From JADLHS01 sp020848635 (GTDB lineage: Bacteria; Verrucomicrobiota; Verrucomicrobiia; Limisphaerales; JADLHS01): a stretch of 64,000 nucleotides of DNA. Position 1 is the first letter of the stretch. Each line of letters starts with the position of its first letter. This document shows, piece after piece, positions 8,466-17,724 of this stretch. The translations under genes and the position numbers were made by a program. The DNA is taken from the NCBI GenBank assembly GCA_037044975.1, contig JBAOIL010000038.1, positions 372,001 to 436,000 on the forward strand, read 5' to 3'. The notes beneath the pieces are model-generated. The model saw only the letters and a list, made by a program, of their open reading frames with translations. It ran no database searches and was not told where the DNA came from.

Positions 8466-8590
8466 TCAGTACCTTTCGTCCGGGCGGTGTTAAAACCTTC
8501 CGGTTCGTTGGAGGAAAGGACGCCGGGCAGCCCGCCGTGGTTACACGGCGGCACGGAGATAACCGAAAGGCAGCGGAAACCTGACGGGCG

Positions 8591-8860
8591 TCAGCTTTTC
8601 TTGATCGCGAGGCTTTTTTCGAACTCCGCCGAAAACTTGAGCATTGCGGCGGTGACTTTGCGCGGCTGGTCTTCAAACGTCGCGGACATGCGTTCGGCCG
8701 CTTCGGGCTTGCGGCGCATGACTTCGGCCGCCGCCAGCATGAGTGAAAGATGATTGTTAATGTCGTGCCGCAGGTTGGAGAGTTGCTGGTTCAACTGTTC
8801 AATCTGGCTGACCGCCAGGGTCACCGGTTGGCTGGGCAGGTTCAGGTTCGCGGTGGGCAT
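8591..8860 (-). CDS. Minimal histidine-phosphotransfer/DHp-like protein
   Basis: 89 residues from ATG at 8860, 20 bases after the response regulator stop. The centre reads LSNLRHDINNHLSLMLAAAEV, an H-box-like motif of the kind in histidine-kinase dimerisation domains (RHD-x-NN). No ATPase (HATPase_c) domain follows; the protein ends 50 or so residues later. Linked to a receiver protein, it could act as a stand-alone phosphotransfer or phosphatase partner. An upstream in-frame start (8929) would overlap the regulator and is less likely. Confidence 0.6.
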   Translation of the reverse strand: MPTANLNLPSQPVTLAVSQIEQLNQQLSNLRHDINNHLSLMLAAAEVMRRKPEAAERMSATFEDQPRKVTAAMLKFSAEFEKSLAIKKS

Positions 8861-8880
8861 ACGCGGTTTGCGTTGGTGCG

Positions 8881-9285
8881 TCAGGCGGTCGCGGGTTCCA
8901 GATTCAGCGTCCGGCGAATCAGCTCGCAAAGCTCATCATGCTTGATTGGCTTGTGAAAGAAGGCCGTGGCCCCGGCGGCTTTTGCCCGCGGCTCGTATTT
9001 CTCGCGATCACCGCCCGTAATCACAATAATCGGAATCGTGGCCGCTTCGTCCAAACGTTTTAACCACTCCATGATGAGAAAGCCATCCCACGCCACGCTG
9101 CTCACGTCCGTCGGAAAAGTGATGTCGAGCAGGATGAGATCTGGTTTTTGGGTGCGAACGGCATTGACGGCGTCGGCGCCGTCCCGAGCGCTGACAACCG
9201 CAAATCCATTGGCCATGAGTTTGATGGATAGCGATTTGATGACCACGGCGTCGTCATCTACCACCAAAATCTTCTTTTTGTTCAT
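8881..9285 (-). CDS. Single-domain response regulator (CheY-like)
   Basis: 134 residues, receiver domain only. The acidic cluster DDD is at residues 10-12, the phosphoacceptor Asp is in LILLDITFP (about residue 54), the conserved Thr is in IIVITGG, and the switch Lys is in FFHKPIKHDEL. With no output domain it must act by protein interaction. It is followed at 20 bases by the small H-box protein, so the two probably form one operon. Confidence 0.93.
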   Translation of the reverse strand: MNKKKILVVDDDAVVIKSLSIKLMANGFAVVSARDGADAVNAVRTQKPDLILLDITFPTDVSSVAWDGFLIMEWLKRLDEAATIPIIVITGGDREKYEPRAKAAGATAFFHKPIKHDELCELIRRTLNLEPATA

Positions 9286-9452
9286 AATGTTTTATTCCCG
9301 CCTCGCGGGTGCTGTTTCTTTAGCAACAATCAAACCAAGCGCCATTCCCTTGCCGGCCCAGCCGGTATTGCCGGTTTGTGCTCGGCCTTGGCGGACGAAT
9401 TGATTCGCCGTGCCCGCGCCGGCTGCTCAATATCGGGACGGCTTTGTCCAAC

Positions 9453-10175
9453 ATGGGAAACGCTTTTTTTAGTCCGGGCGCCGAACGCGCCGGCAAGGTG
9501 AACGAATTGTTCGCCGCCATCGCTCCGCGCTACGATTTTATCAACGATCTGCAGAGTCTGGGGCTGCACCGCCGCTGGAAGCAGCGCTTGGTGGCTTGCG
9601 CCGCCCCAAGGCCTGGCGACCGCGCCCTGGACATTTGCTGTGGTACCGGCGACCTAGCCTTCGTGCTGGCGGCCGGCGGAGCGGAAGTCATCGGGCTGGA
9701 CTTCAGTGCGCCGATGCTCGCGGTTGCCACCCGGCGGGCGGCGGGCGCCGGTGGGGTTGGCCCCCAGTTCATTCAGGGGGATGCGATGTGCCTTCCGTTT
9801 CCTGCTGACACCGGTTTTGACATCGTTACGGTGGGCTATGGTTTGCGCAACCTGGCGAGCTGGGAGACTGGTTTGAGCGAAATGGTGCGGGTCGCCAAAC
9901 CCGGCGCGCGCCTACTCGTGCTGGACTTTGGCAAGCCGGACAACCGCCTGTGGCGCGCGGTTTATTTCAGCTACCTGCGCTTGTTTGTGCCCTTGCTGGG
10001 TCTGGTGGTTTGCCGGAATGCCAGCGCCTACGCCTATATTTTGGAATCACTCCGGCATTACCCGGCGCAGCGGGGCGTGGCGGCCCGGATGCGGGAACTG
10101 GGATTGATCCAGGTGCGCGTCGAAAATTTCCTTGGCGGCGCGATGAGCATCAATTACGGGGAGAAGGCCAGGTAA
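9453..10175 (+). CDS. ubiE: Demethylmenaquinone/ubiquinone C-methyltransferase
   Basis: About 240 residues from MGNAFFSPGAERAGKV. Family signatures are visible: FAAIAPRYDFINDLQSLG near the N-terminus, the SAM motif ALDICCGTGDLAF, GLDFSAPML, DIVTVGYGLRNL and the terminal GGAMSINYGEKAR. It performs the last C-methylation in menaquinone (MenG) or ubiquinone biosynthesis; menaquinone is more likely in this phylum. It is divergent from the response regulator and heads a plus-strand group with rfaE2 and a glycosyltransferase. Confidence 0.95.
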   Translation: MGNAFFSPGAERAGKVNELFAAIAPRYDFINDLQSLGLHRRWKQRLVACAAPRPGDRALDICCGTGDLAFVLAAGGAEVIGLDFSAPMLAVATRRAAGAGGVGPQFIQGDAMCLPFPADTGFDIVTVGYGLRNLASWETGLSEMVRVAKPGARLLVLDFGKPDNRLWRAVYFSYLRLFVPLLGLVVCRNASAYAYILESLRHYPAQRGVAARMRELGLIQVRVENFLGGAMSINYGEKAR

Positions 10176-10255
10176 CTTTGTGGTCGCTGCGGAAATCTCC
10201 CTCCCGGTCTTGAATCTCGTTGCCAAGGCGAAACCGCTTCGGTCAGAATTATCGC

Positions 10256-10741
10256 ATGCGTTTCCAGGACAAAATTGTGGCATGGGAAGATTTGCCGGCG
10301 TGGCGTGCGGCCCGGCGTGCCAGCGGCCAGCGGCTGGTCGTCACCAACGGCTGCTTTGATCTGCTTCACCTTGGCCACGTTACTTATCTGGAATCCGCCC
10401 GCAATCAGGGCGACGCGCTCCTCTTGGGCCTGAATGGCGACGTTTCGGTGCGGCAGTTGAAAGGTGACACCCGCCCGGTGAACCCGGAAGCCGATCGCGC
10501 CGCCGTGGTCGCTGCGCTGCAAAGTGTGGACGGCGTTTGCATCTTTGCTGAAAAGACCGCCACCCGCTTTCTCGCTGCGGCCCGGCCCGACATCTATGTC
10601 AAGGGGGGCGACTATACGTTGGAAACCGTCAATCAAGATGAGCGCCGGGCGGTGGAGCAGGACGGGGGACGAATTGTCTTTCTTCCGTTTGTGCCGGGCA
10701 AATCCACCACTACCTTGCTGGAAAAAATCATGCGGCTATGA
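10256..10741 (+). CDS. rfaE2: D-glycero-beta-D-manno-heptose 1-phosphate adenylyltransferase
   Basis: 161 residues equal to the nucleotidyltransferase half of HldE. The signatures are VVTNGCFDLLHLGHV (nucleotide-binding HxGH-type region), LLLGLNGDVSVRQLKG and YVKGGDYTLETVNQ. In cells with split HldE it activates heptose-1-phosphate for ADP-heptose and LPS inner core synthesis. The ATG at 10256 (MRFQDKIV) is preferred over an upstream in-frame codon at 10220. No HldA kinase gene lies in the window. Confidence 0.93.
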   Translation: MRFQDKIVAWEDLPAWRAARRASGQRLVVTNGCFDLLHLGHVTYLESARNQGDALLLGLNGDVSVRQLKGDTRPVNPEADRAAVVAALQSVDGVCIFAEKTATRFLAAARPDIYVKGGDYTLETVNQDERRAVEQDGGRIVFLPFVPGKSTTTLLEKIMRL

Positions 10742-10786
10742 AAGCGGTGCGCACACGGGGCCAGGGGTTGGTGATATTTGCGTGAC

Positions 10787-11914
10787 ATGCGCTTCTTGAT
10801 GCTGAACTGGCGCGATCCGAAGAATCCGCTCGCGGGTGGGGCCGAGCGGGTAACCCAAGCGTATCTTGCGGCCTTGGTGCAACGCGGGCATGAGGTTTAT
10901 TGGTATGCCAATCAATTTGCCGGAGCGCCGGCCGAGGAGACCATCGAAGGGATCCACATTATTCGCGGTGGAGGTGTGGGTGGTTCCATCTTCAAAGCCA
11001 TAAAATGGTACCGCCTCCAGCTGCCGTTCCAGCTGGTCATAGATCAGCATCATGGCATTGCCTGGTTTGCACCGTGGTGGTGTCGGACCCAGTGCATCGC
11101 CTATCTGCACGAAGTGTTGGGTCCGATTTGGGATACTTTCTACTCGCCGCCGGTGGCTGCTTTCGGCCGCTGGCAGGATCGCTGGACGCACTGGCTTTAC
11201 CGCCGCGTGCCGTTTTGGACAGCGTGTGAGTCCACCCGCGATGGGCTCCATGGTCACGGCGTGCAGAATGTCACCATCATCCGGTACGGTGTTCACACGC
11301 GGGCGTTGCCGGTCCTGGATGCCAAGCCCCTCTCCGCGCCGTTGCGGCTGGCCGTTGTCTGTCGGCTCGCGCCCAACAAACGGGTCAATCATTGCCTCCA
11401 AACGCTGGCTGAACTGCGGCAGCGCGGTGTGCCGGCCCGGTTGACGGTTGTGGGCGGTGGCGAGTTGGAAGCCGCCCTCCGGCAGGAAGCCGCGAGTTTG
11501 CAATTGGGTGACGCCATCAAGTTCACCGGGCTTTTGTCCGAGGCGGACAAGGATCTGATTCTGCGCGAAGCCCATCTCCTGCTGCACACCTCCGTGCGCG
11601 AAGGCTGGGGGTTGAATGTGATTGAGGCCAACGCGCTGGGCACGCCAGCGGTGGTTTATCCCGTGGCAGGCTTGCGGGAATCCACGTTGCATGACCAGAC
11701 CGGCCTCGTGGCGCCGCAGGAAACCCCGGCCGCATTGGCCGATTGCCTCGCCCGCTTGCTCGGCGATGACGCGCGTTATCAACGGTATCGCCGTGGCGCC
11801 TGGGAACGCGCCCAGACGATGCATTGGGATCGCATCCTGCCGGCGGCGTGTGATTGGTTCGAGGCGCGGGCCCGCGGAGAAACGGCCGGGCCGAAGATGA
11901 TTCCCAAGCTCTAA
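10787..11914 (+). CDS. Glycosyltransferase family 4 (GT-B)
   Basis: About 375 residues with two Rossmann-like domains. The N-terminal domain begins MRFLMLNWRDPKNPLAGGAE (glycine-rich acceptor loop). The C-terminal donor domain has LRLAVVCRLAPNKRVNHCL, KFTGLLSEADK and the GT4 EX7E region REGWGLNVIEANALGTPAV. The cytoplasmic enzyme probably elongates LPS core or an exopolysaccharide. It lies 45 bases after rfaE2, fitting an envelope-glycan cluster. Donor and acceptor cannot be told from sequence. Confidence 0.92.
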   Translation: MRFLMLNWRDPKNPLAGGAERVTQAYLAALVQRGHEVYWYANQFAGAPAEETIEGIHIIRGGGVGGSIFKAIKWYRLQLPFQLVIDQHHGIAWFAPWWCRTQCIAYLHEVLGPIWDTFYSPPVAAFGRWQDRWTHWLYRRVPFWTACESTRDGLHGHGVQNVTIIRYGVHTRALPVLDAKPLSAPLRLAVVCRLAPNKRVNHCLQTLAELRQRGVPARLTVVGGGELEAALRQEAASLQLGDAIKFTGLLSEADKDLILREAHLLLHTSVREGWGLNVIEANALGTPAVVYPVAGLRESTLHDQTGLVAPQETPAALADCLARLLGDDARYQRYRRGAWERAQTMHWDRILPAACDWFEARARGETAGPKMIPKL

Positions 11915-11953
11915 TTTCCGCTGGGCCCGCAGCGTTGCGGCCTGGCGGAGAAC

Positions 11954-12925
11954 TTACCGCGGCAGGCGCCGCACCCGCTCCCGCCAATAGTCGAGCACGT
12001 CCTTCAGGGTCTGTTCAAATGGGATCGCCGCGTGCCAGCCGGTCGCGGCGTGGATGCGGGCGGGGCTGCCGTAAAGATTGGGCAGGTCGGACGGGCGCAG
12101 TCGCGTCGGGTCTTCGCGGACCTCAATGGTGCGGACCGCGGAGTTGGCGAGGAAGAAATCCAGAATCTCCTGAATCGCGTGGGATTTGCCGGAGCAAAGA
12201 TTATAAACTTCGCCGGGCGTGCCTTTTTCCAACAAGAGCCAGTAGCCGCGCACAATGTCGCGCACGTCGGTGTAATCGCGGCGGGCTTTCAAGTTGCCCA
12301 CGAGCAGGACTGGCTCCCGGAGCCCCAGTTCAATCTCGGCGATCTGCTTGGCAAACGCGGAGGTCACAAACACCTCGCCGCGCCGCGGTCCGTCATGATT
12401 GAATGCCCGCGCCCGGAGGCAGGGAATGCCGTAGCTATAAAAGTATTGATGGGCCAGCAGGTCCTGCGCGACTTTGCTCACCGCGTACGGCGAGAGCGGG
12501 CGCAACTGATGTTCCTCCGTCACCGGTAACTCCCGCTCGGCCACCAGCCCGTATTCCTCGCTCGACCCCACCACCAGCAACCGGGGAAAAGGCATGCCCC
12601 GGTGGCGGATCGCTTCCAGCAGGTGAACCTGACCGATCACGTTCGTCTGCAATGTCTCCGCCGGTGCGTGCCAGGATGTCATCACTTGACTCTGGCCGGC
12701 GAGATGGAAAATCCAGTCGGGCCGGGTCACGGCCAGCATCTCCGCCACGGAGGAAGGGTCGCGCAAGTCCGCTTCCACCAACTGAATTTGGCTGCGGAGC
12801 CGTTCGATGTTTTCGGTGTTGCTGCGCCAGCGGCTGGCGCCGAACACCTCGGCCCCCTGCGCCAATCCGTACTCCGCCATGTGGCTGCCGACAAATCCGG
12901 TAACTCCGGTAATGAGCACTCGCAT
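11954..12925 (-). CDS. NAD(P)-dependent epimerase/reductase, GDP-6-deoxy-mannose reductase-like
   Basis: 323 residues, extended short-chain dehydrogenase. It has the GxxGxxG motif LITGVTGFVGSHMAEY, adenine-pocket region VEADLRDPSS, IFHLAGQSQVMTSWHAP, the SSEEYG serine region, catalytic YAVSK, and the sugar-binding ARAFNHDGPRR and ARRDYTDVRDIV segments. These are typical of GDP-mannose 4,6-dehydratase and GDP-4-keto-6-deoxymannose reductase (Rmd). It runs convergent with the glycosyltransferase, consistent with deoxy-sugar supply for surface glycans. Exact substrate is inferred. Confidence 0.88.
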   Translation of the reverse strand: MRVLITGVTGFVGSHMAEYGLAQGAEVFGASRWRSNTENIERLRSQIQLVEADLRDPSSVAEMLAVTRPDWIFHLAGQSQVMTSWHAPAETLQTNVIGQVHLLEAIRHRGMPFPRLLVVGSSEEYGLVAERELPVTEEHQLRPLSPYAVSKVAQDLLAHQYFYSYGIPCLRARAFNHDGPRRGEVFVTSAFAKQIAEIELGLREPVLLVGNLKARRDYTDVRDIVRGYWLLLEKGTPGEVYNLCSGKSHAIQEILDFFLANSAVRTIEVREDPTRLRPSDLPNLYGSPARIHAATGWHAAIPFEQTLKDVLDYWRERVRRLPR

Positions 12926-13117
12926 GGCGCGAGTATCCCGTTGCCATTGGGGTTGTCAAAGCGGATCCGAACCGTGGAAGCAGGTGGTTGAGGGGTGATG
13001 CTGACGTTGAAACGCGTTTGCCGTCCGCCGGATCGGCATTCGCGTCTTTCGCCTCGAATCTTGGTTGGGTTCGAGCGAGGCGGAGGACGCGAACCCGGAA
13101 CTCTTGTCCGCGACCGA

Positions 13118-13495
13118 TTACCGTTTTGCGACTTTATTCACAACTTTCGCCACGCGCGGCTTCACCTTGGGGGCATCGCCCCACAACCCTTCCAAGTCGT
13201 AACGCGCGCGCGCGTCGGTGCGCAGGACATGGACGATCACGTCGAAGAAATCCAGCACCACCCAGGCGCCCTGCATTGTCCCGTCCACGACTCGCGGACG
13301 GACTGCGTGCTCGTCGCGGAGCTTGTCGGTGATCTCATTCAGGATGGCCCGCAGATGCGGTTCGCTTGTGCCGGACGCGATCACGAAATAATCCGTCACG
13401 CTCGAAAGCTTCCGCACATCAAGGACCACGATATCCTCCGCTTTCCGGTTGTCAGCGAACTCGCGGCACAGCAGGGCCAGTTTTTTTGAATCCAT
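13118..13495 (-). CDS. rsfS: Ribosomal silencing factor RsfS
   Basis: About 125 residues from MDSKKLALLCREFAD. Conserved features are KAEDIVVLDVRKLSSVTDYFVIASG and the C-terminal GAWVVLDFFDVIVHVL. RsfS binds L14 (uL14) and blocks subunit joining during starvation. It lies downstream of nadD, the usual neighbour. A longer TTG start overlapping the nadD stop is possible. The C-terminus carries a short basic tail (KVKPRVAKVVNKVAKR). Confidence 0.95.
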   Translation of the reverse strand: MDSKKLALLCREFADNRKAEDIVVLDVRKLSSVTDYFVIASGTSEPHLRAILNEITDKLRDEHAVRPRVVDGTMQGAWVVLDFFDVIVHVLRTDARARYDLEGLWGDAPKVKPRVAKVVNKVAKR

Positions 13496-13521
13496 CACTC
13501 GGGAGCTTGCGGGAGAATGGC

Positions 13522-14097
13522 TCAAAGATAAAGCCGATTGTTGCCGATGGCCTCGGCGACCGCGGCGGGCACGAGCTGGTCAATCGTTTGACCCGTTTTG
13601 ACGCGCGCCCGAATCTGCGACGCGGAGATGCCAAACGGAAAGCCCTGGAGTGTTCGTCCACGAAACAGCGGCGGCAGCGGTTCAGCCGCCTCCCCGGGAC
13701 GGGGAATCACCGCAAACTCCGCGAGTCGGGCCAGCTCGTCCGCCGCCCGCCATTTTGGCAGGTTCGCTACGTTGTCCGCGCCGATGAGATAATACAGTTG
13801 CGCGTCCGGAAAGCGCCGGGCGTAGTCGCGCACCGTGTCAATCGTATAAGAAACCCCGCCGCGATTGATCTCCTGGTCATCCACTTCGCAGTTGGTTTTG
13901 CCCGCGAGGGCGAGCCGGAGCAATTGCATCCGGGCGGTGGCGGGCGCGAACTGATGGCCGGCCTTGAAGGGGGATTGCGCCGCGAGGATGAAGAACAACC
14001 GGGTTAAACCCAGTTCTTCGACCGCCGCCTGCGCCAGCAAAAGATGACCGGTGTGAATCGGGTCAAACGATCCGCCAAAAAGTCCAATGCGTTGCAT
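13522..14097 (-). CDS. nadD: Nicotinate-nucleotide adenylyltransferase
   Basis: 191 residues from MQRIGLFGGSFDPIHTGH, which contains the nucleotidyltransferase GGSFDPxHxGH motif. The C-terminal GISASQIRARVKTG is the ISxTxxR-type motif. The enzyme makes deamido-NAD from nicotinate mononucleotide in NAD synthesis. The frame is open upstream to 14460, but the family N-terminus fixes the start at 14097. It is followed by rsfS in the common nadD-rsfS order. Confidence 0.95.
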   Translation of the reverse strand: MQRIGLFGGSFDPIHTGHLLLAQAAVEELGLTRLFFILAAQSPFKAGHQFAPATARMQLLRLALAGKTNCEVDDQEINRGGVSYTIDTVRDYARRFPDAQLYYLIGADNVANLPKWRAADELARLAEFAVIPRPGEAAEPLPPLFRGRTLQGFPFGISASQIRARVKTGQTIDQLVPAAVAEAIGNNRLYL

Positions 14098-14120
14098 CGC
14101 GGAAAGGGTAATCCATCCGC

Positions 14121-15410
14121 TCACCGATGGAAATGGCGGTCCGCGAAATTCAAATACTGCGCCCAATCGTAATCCGTGAGCTCGTGTTTGCCGCTCCGCA
14201 GATGGTAGCCGATGGCGTCGCCCACCGGCTGGTCGGCGGCGGGTTGGGGGTTCACGCCCAGGCCCGGCTGCCCAAAGAGCTGGTAAACCGGTTCCGCCGC
14301 TTTCGCCGCCAAAAATTCCCCGCGCGGGTCGGCCCAAAGATCCTCGGTCGCGCTGGCGACATAAACCGGTCGTGGCGCAATCAAGGCGAGCAATTCGTGC
14401 TGGTCCACCGGCAAATCGTCCTCCCGCCCGGAATATTTTTTGAAGTTGCCGGAAAACCAATGGGGAAACGCCCGGTTGAGATCGGCGGTGCGTTCGCCGA
14501 AGCGTCTTCGCGCTAGGGCCGCCCCGCCTTCGCCCGAGTCATTGGAAATGACGATGGCGAACCGTTCATCCCGCGCGCCGGCCCACAGCGCGGTTTTCCC
14601 GAGCCGCGAGTGGCCCAGCACCGCGACGTGGTTTGCGTTCACCGGTCGCTCCGTTTCCAGATAATCCAGCGCGCGGCTCAAGCCCCAGGCCCACGCGCCG
14701 ATCGCGCCCCATGCGTCGGGAGGGAATGTCGGGTTCGCGCCCGTCGGGCTCAACGCCGCGCGCACGCCCTGTTTCCAACCTTCCGCGAAGTCTGGTTCGA
14801 GGTCGCCGTAATACGCCGTCGCCAGGGCGTAACCGCGGGCCAGGATTTTTTCCACCGGCCAGCGCGACGTTTCGCTCCCTCGACAGGCGTCGGTGGCGCG
14901 GTTATTGGTCACGCAGCCGCCTTTGCGTTCGACCAGCCAGCGATCCGAGAGCCGGACGTCGGGTTCGCTGGTGATCGCGTGATTGCCATTGAAGCTCAAA
15001 CCGAGGAACGCGGGCACGGGTTGCCGGGCGGCGTTCGGCAGATAGAGCAGCAGGTTCATGCTCGGCCCGTCTTTTTTGCCGGTGAACCAGATCGCGACTT
15101 CCTTTCGCGTTGCCCGGCCGCCGAGGGCATTCGTCACCACCGAAATCGTTTCGAATCGCATGGCGCGGGGTCGTTCCGGCGCGCGACCGTAAACCTGCTC
15201 CTCAAACAGGCGCACCAGTTCCGGCCGGCGTTTCTCCTGCCATCCCACCGCATTAGTTACGACCGTGCCGTCGGGGCAAACAAGCGGATCGGGCAGGGTG
15301 TACACTGGGACGTTCGCCTCGTCGTAGTTCGCACCTGCGGGTTGGGAGAGGATCCCGGTGACGCCTGCGATCAGCAGGGCCCCGGTCGCTAGGCAAAACT
15401 TCTGTTTCAT
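14121..15410 (-). CDS. Exported CE15-type (glucuronoyl esterase-like) hydrolase
   Basis: 429 residues, N-terminal signal (ATGALLIAGVTGILSQPAGA), then an alpha/beta hydrolase. The nucleophile elbow is VLGHSRLGKTALWAGA (G-x-S-R-x-G-K class of CE15/xylan esterases), followed by ISNDSGEGGAALARRRFGE. The catalytic histidine is in RSGKHELTDYDW near the C-terminus. CE15 enzymes cleave ester bonds between lignin alcohols and glucuronoxylan. It begins one base after the cstA stop, an unusual metabolic neighbour. Specificity is inferred. Confidence 0.88.
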   Translation of the reverse strand: MKQKFCLATGALLIAGVTGILSQPAGANYDEANVPVYTLPDPLVCPDGTVVTNAVGWQEKRRPELVRLFEEQVYGRAPERPRAMRFETISVVTNALGGRATRKEVAIWFTGKKDGPSMNLLLYLPNAARQPVPAFLGLSFNGNHAITSEPDVRLSDRWLVERKGGCVTNNRATDACRGSETSRWPVEKILARGYALATAYYGDLEPDFAEGWKQGVRAALSPTGANPTFPPDAWGAIGAWAWGLSRALDYLETERPVNANHVAVLGHSRLGKTALWAGARDERFAIVISNDSGEGGAALARRRFGERTADLNRAFPHWFSGNFKKYSGREDDLPVDQHELLALIAPRPVYVASATEDLWADPRGEFLAAKAAEPVYQLFGQPGLGVNPQPAADQPVGDAIGYHLRSGKHELTDYDWAQYLNFADRHFHR

Positions 15411-15411
15411 G

Positions 15412-17724
15412 TCAGCAGCAACGACGGATGCCGTTGAATCGTTGTTCCGTGGTCTCGACGTAAAGCTCTGAAGCCGTTTTCGGCGCCGCGGTGGGGTGAT
15501 CGCATTGGCATTCCTCGGTCTGCGTCATCTGGGCGCGTTCCAGATGCGTTTCGCCGGAAAGCTCCTTGGCCAATGCCAGCGTCAACGCGGCCGTACCCGC
15601 AATGCCGCCAAACTTCGCCCCGCCCTCCACCAGCGCGTAATCCGGCAGCCACACCGGCTCGCTCTCATGCAAGACCGCCGGCTTGCGGCGAGCGAGCAAG
15701 AGATACCATTCGCGCAGGCTTAACAGAACGATGGCTGACACCATGGCCAGAAACGATCCGGCGACGAAAGCATCCAGGCGGTTGTTAAATTGTTGAGTCG
15801 TCCAGGTCCGATCCAACGCGGTTTTTTCCGCGAGCCATTTCGGATCCGCCGACTGCGCCGCCGTTCCCGGATTGCGGATTTTTTCCTCCAAGGATTTTGA
15901 TTGGGCCAGAAATCCAATGCGCGGATCGGGGTGCCAAATCTTCTGCACTCCAGCCGTGAACGTCACCGCCAGCAACCACACCAAAGGTACGAGCGTGATG
16001 AAGGCAAGGGCCGGTGAGCGTTGCGGCGTGCCGAGCGACATCTTCAACAAAATAGTCGTCGCCAGACACAGGGCGATGGCGGCGAGCATTTGATTCGCGA
16101 TGCCAAACAACGGCCAGAGCGAGTTGATTCCGCCCAGCGGATCGCGCACGCCTTGGATCAGGAACGTCCCCCAGCCGGCAACCATCAATCCGCTCGCCAG
16201 CAAATTCGGCGCGACGGCTTTCGTGTCACCGAGCGGTTTCCACAGGTTGCCGAGAAAGTCCTGGAGGATGTAGCGGCCCACGCGTGTCCCGGCGTCGAGG
16301 GTGGTTAGGATGAACAGCGCCTCGAACATGATTGCAAAGTGGTACCACAAATCGAGCCAGCGTCCGCTCACGGCCTTGGAAAAAATCTGCGCCATACCGA
16401 CCGCCAGCGTCGCCGCGCCGCCCGTGCGGCCGAACAAGGTGTGTTCGCCCATGTTTTGCGCGAGCATATGCATGTGTTCGACCGTCACCGGGTAGCCGAG
16501 GGCGGTGACTTTCGCCGCCGTCAACGCGGCTTCGCCCTTCACGTTCATGGCGAAATACACGCCCGGCTCCATCGTGCAGGCGGCGACGATGGCCATGATG
16601 GCCACCAGCGATTCGAGGCACATCGCGCCGTAGCCAATGGGCCGCGCGTAGCTTTCCCGGGTGATGAGTTTGGGGGTGGTGCCGCTGGCGATGAGCGTGT
16701 GAAAACCCGAAATCGCCCCGCAGGCAATCGTGATGAAGCAGAACGGGAAAACTTTTCCGGCCACGACCAGGCCCGAGCCGTCCACGAACTTCGTCAACGC
16801 GGGCATCTGCAAGTCCGGCAGCACGAGAAAAATTCCCACCGCCAGCGCGAAGATCGTGCCCAACTTCATGAATGTGCTGAGATAATCGCGCGGCGCGAGC
16901 AGCAGCCATACCGGCAGCACGCTGGCCGCGAGGCCGTAAAATATGATTGCCCACGCCAGGGTGATGTCCTTCAAACCGAACGCCGTTGCCCACTGCGGGC
17001 TCTCATACACCAGCTTCCCGCCCCAGACCGCGAGCAACAGCAGCCCCACGCCGATGGCCGAGGCTTCCAGAACTTTGCCCACGCGCCAGAAGCGCATGTA
17101 ACCGCCCATGAACATGGCGATGGGAATCGTTGCGCTCACGGTGAACACCCCCCACGGACTCTCCGCCAGCGCTTTGACGACGACGAGCGCGAGCACCGCG
17201 AGCAAAATGATCATGATCGCGAGAATGGCCACGAGGGCGATCGAACCCGCAGCCGTGTTCAATTCCTCCTTCACCATTTGCCCGAGTGATTTCCCGTTGC
17301 GGCGCATCGAGGCGAACAGGATCACAAAATCCTGCACGGCCCCGCCCAGGACCACGCCGATGAGAATCCAGAGCGTCCCGGGCAAATACCCGAATTGTGC
17401 CGCCAGCACTGGTCCGACGAGCGGGCCCGGGCCGGAGATGGCCGCAAAGTGATGGCCGAAGACGATCCACTTGTTGGTCTTTACGAAATCCTTGCCGTCA
17501 TCGTGCACCTCGCAGGGAGTGGCGCGGCGGTCGTTGAGCATGAGCACGCGGGCGGCGATCCATTGGGAGTAAAACCGGTAGCCGATGACGTAAGTGCAAA
17601 GCGCGGCGATGAGAATGAAGACCGAGTTGAGGCGCTCACCGCGATGCCACGCGAGGGTGCCGTAGGCCCACGCACCCAGCAGGGCGACGAGCAGCCAGAC
17701 GGCGTTCGCGATGAACTTCTTCAT
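15412..17724 (-). CDS. cstA: Carbon starvation protein CstA (pyruvate/peptide transporter)
   Basis: 770 residues from MKKFIANAVWLLVALLGAWA, with about 16 hydrophobic helices. Family motifs are KTNKWIVFGHHFAAISGPGP, GPVLAAQFGYLPGTLWIL, GAVQDFVILFASMRR and GAISGFHTLIASGTTPK. An extended periplasmic or cytoplasmic loop (KIWHPDPRIGFLAQSKSLEE) precedes the last helix, and the C-terminus carries a CQCDH segment. CstA is a stress-induced pyruvate or peptide transporter. The frame is open to 18822 upstream but without family sequence. Confidence 0.95.
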   Translation of the reverse strand: MKKFIANAVWLLVALLGAWAYGTLAWHRGERLNSVFILIAALCTYVIGYRFYSQWIAARVLMLNDRRATPCEVHDDGKDFVKTNKWIVFGHHFAAISGPGPLVGPVLAAQFGYLPGTLWILIGVVLGGAVQDFVILFASMRRNGKSLGQMVKEELNTAAGSIALVAILAIMIILLAVLALVVVKALAESPWGVFTVSATIPIAMFMGGYMRFWRVGKVLEASAIGVGLLLLAVWGGKLVYESPQWATAFGLKDITLAWAIIFYGLAASVLPVWLLLAPRDYLSTFMKLGTIFALAVGIFLVLPDLQMPALTKFVDGSGLVVAGKVFPFCFITIACGAISGFHTLIASGTTPKLITRESYARPIGYGAMCLESLVAIMAIVAACTMEPGVYFAMNVKGEAALTAAKVTALGYPVTVEHMHMLAQNMGEHTLFGRTGGAATLAVGMAQIFSKAVSGRWLDLWYHFAIMFEALFILTTLDAGTRVGRYILQDFLGNLWKPLGDTKAVAPNLLASGLMVAGWGTFLIQGVRDPLGGINSLWPLFGIANQMLAAIALCLATTILLKMSLGTPQRSPALAFITLVPLVWLLAVTFTAGVQKIWHPDPRIGFLAQSKSLEEKIRNPGTAAQSADPKWLAEKTALDRTWTTQQFNNRLDAFVAGSFLAMVSAIVLLSLREWYLLLARRKPAVLHESEPVWLPDYALVEGGAKFGGIAGTAALTLALAKELSGETHLERAQMTQTEECQCDHPTAAPKTASELYVETTEQRFNGIRRCC

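Noticed and set aside
13050..13082. Hairpin after rsfS as terminator
   Set aside because: Stem arms are asymmetric and no U-rich tract follows on the minus strand.
16339..17289. Long plus-strand ORF opposite cstA
   Set aside because: His/Arg/Glu-rich shadow of the conserved cstA coding strand with no start signal or domain.
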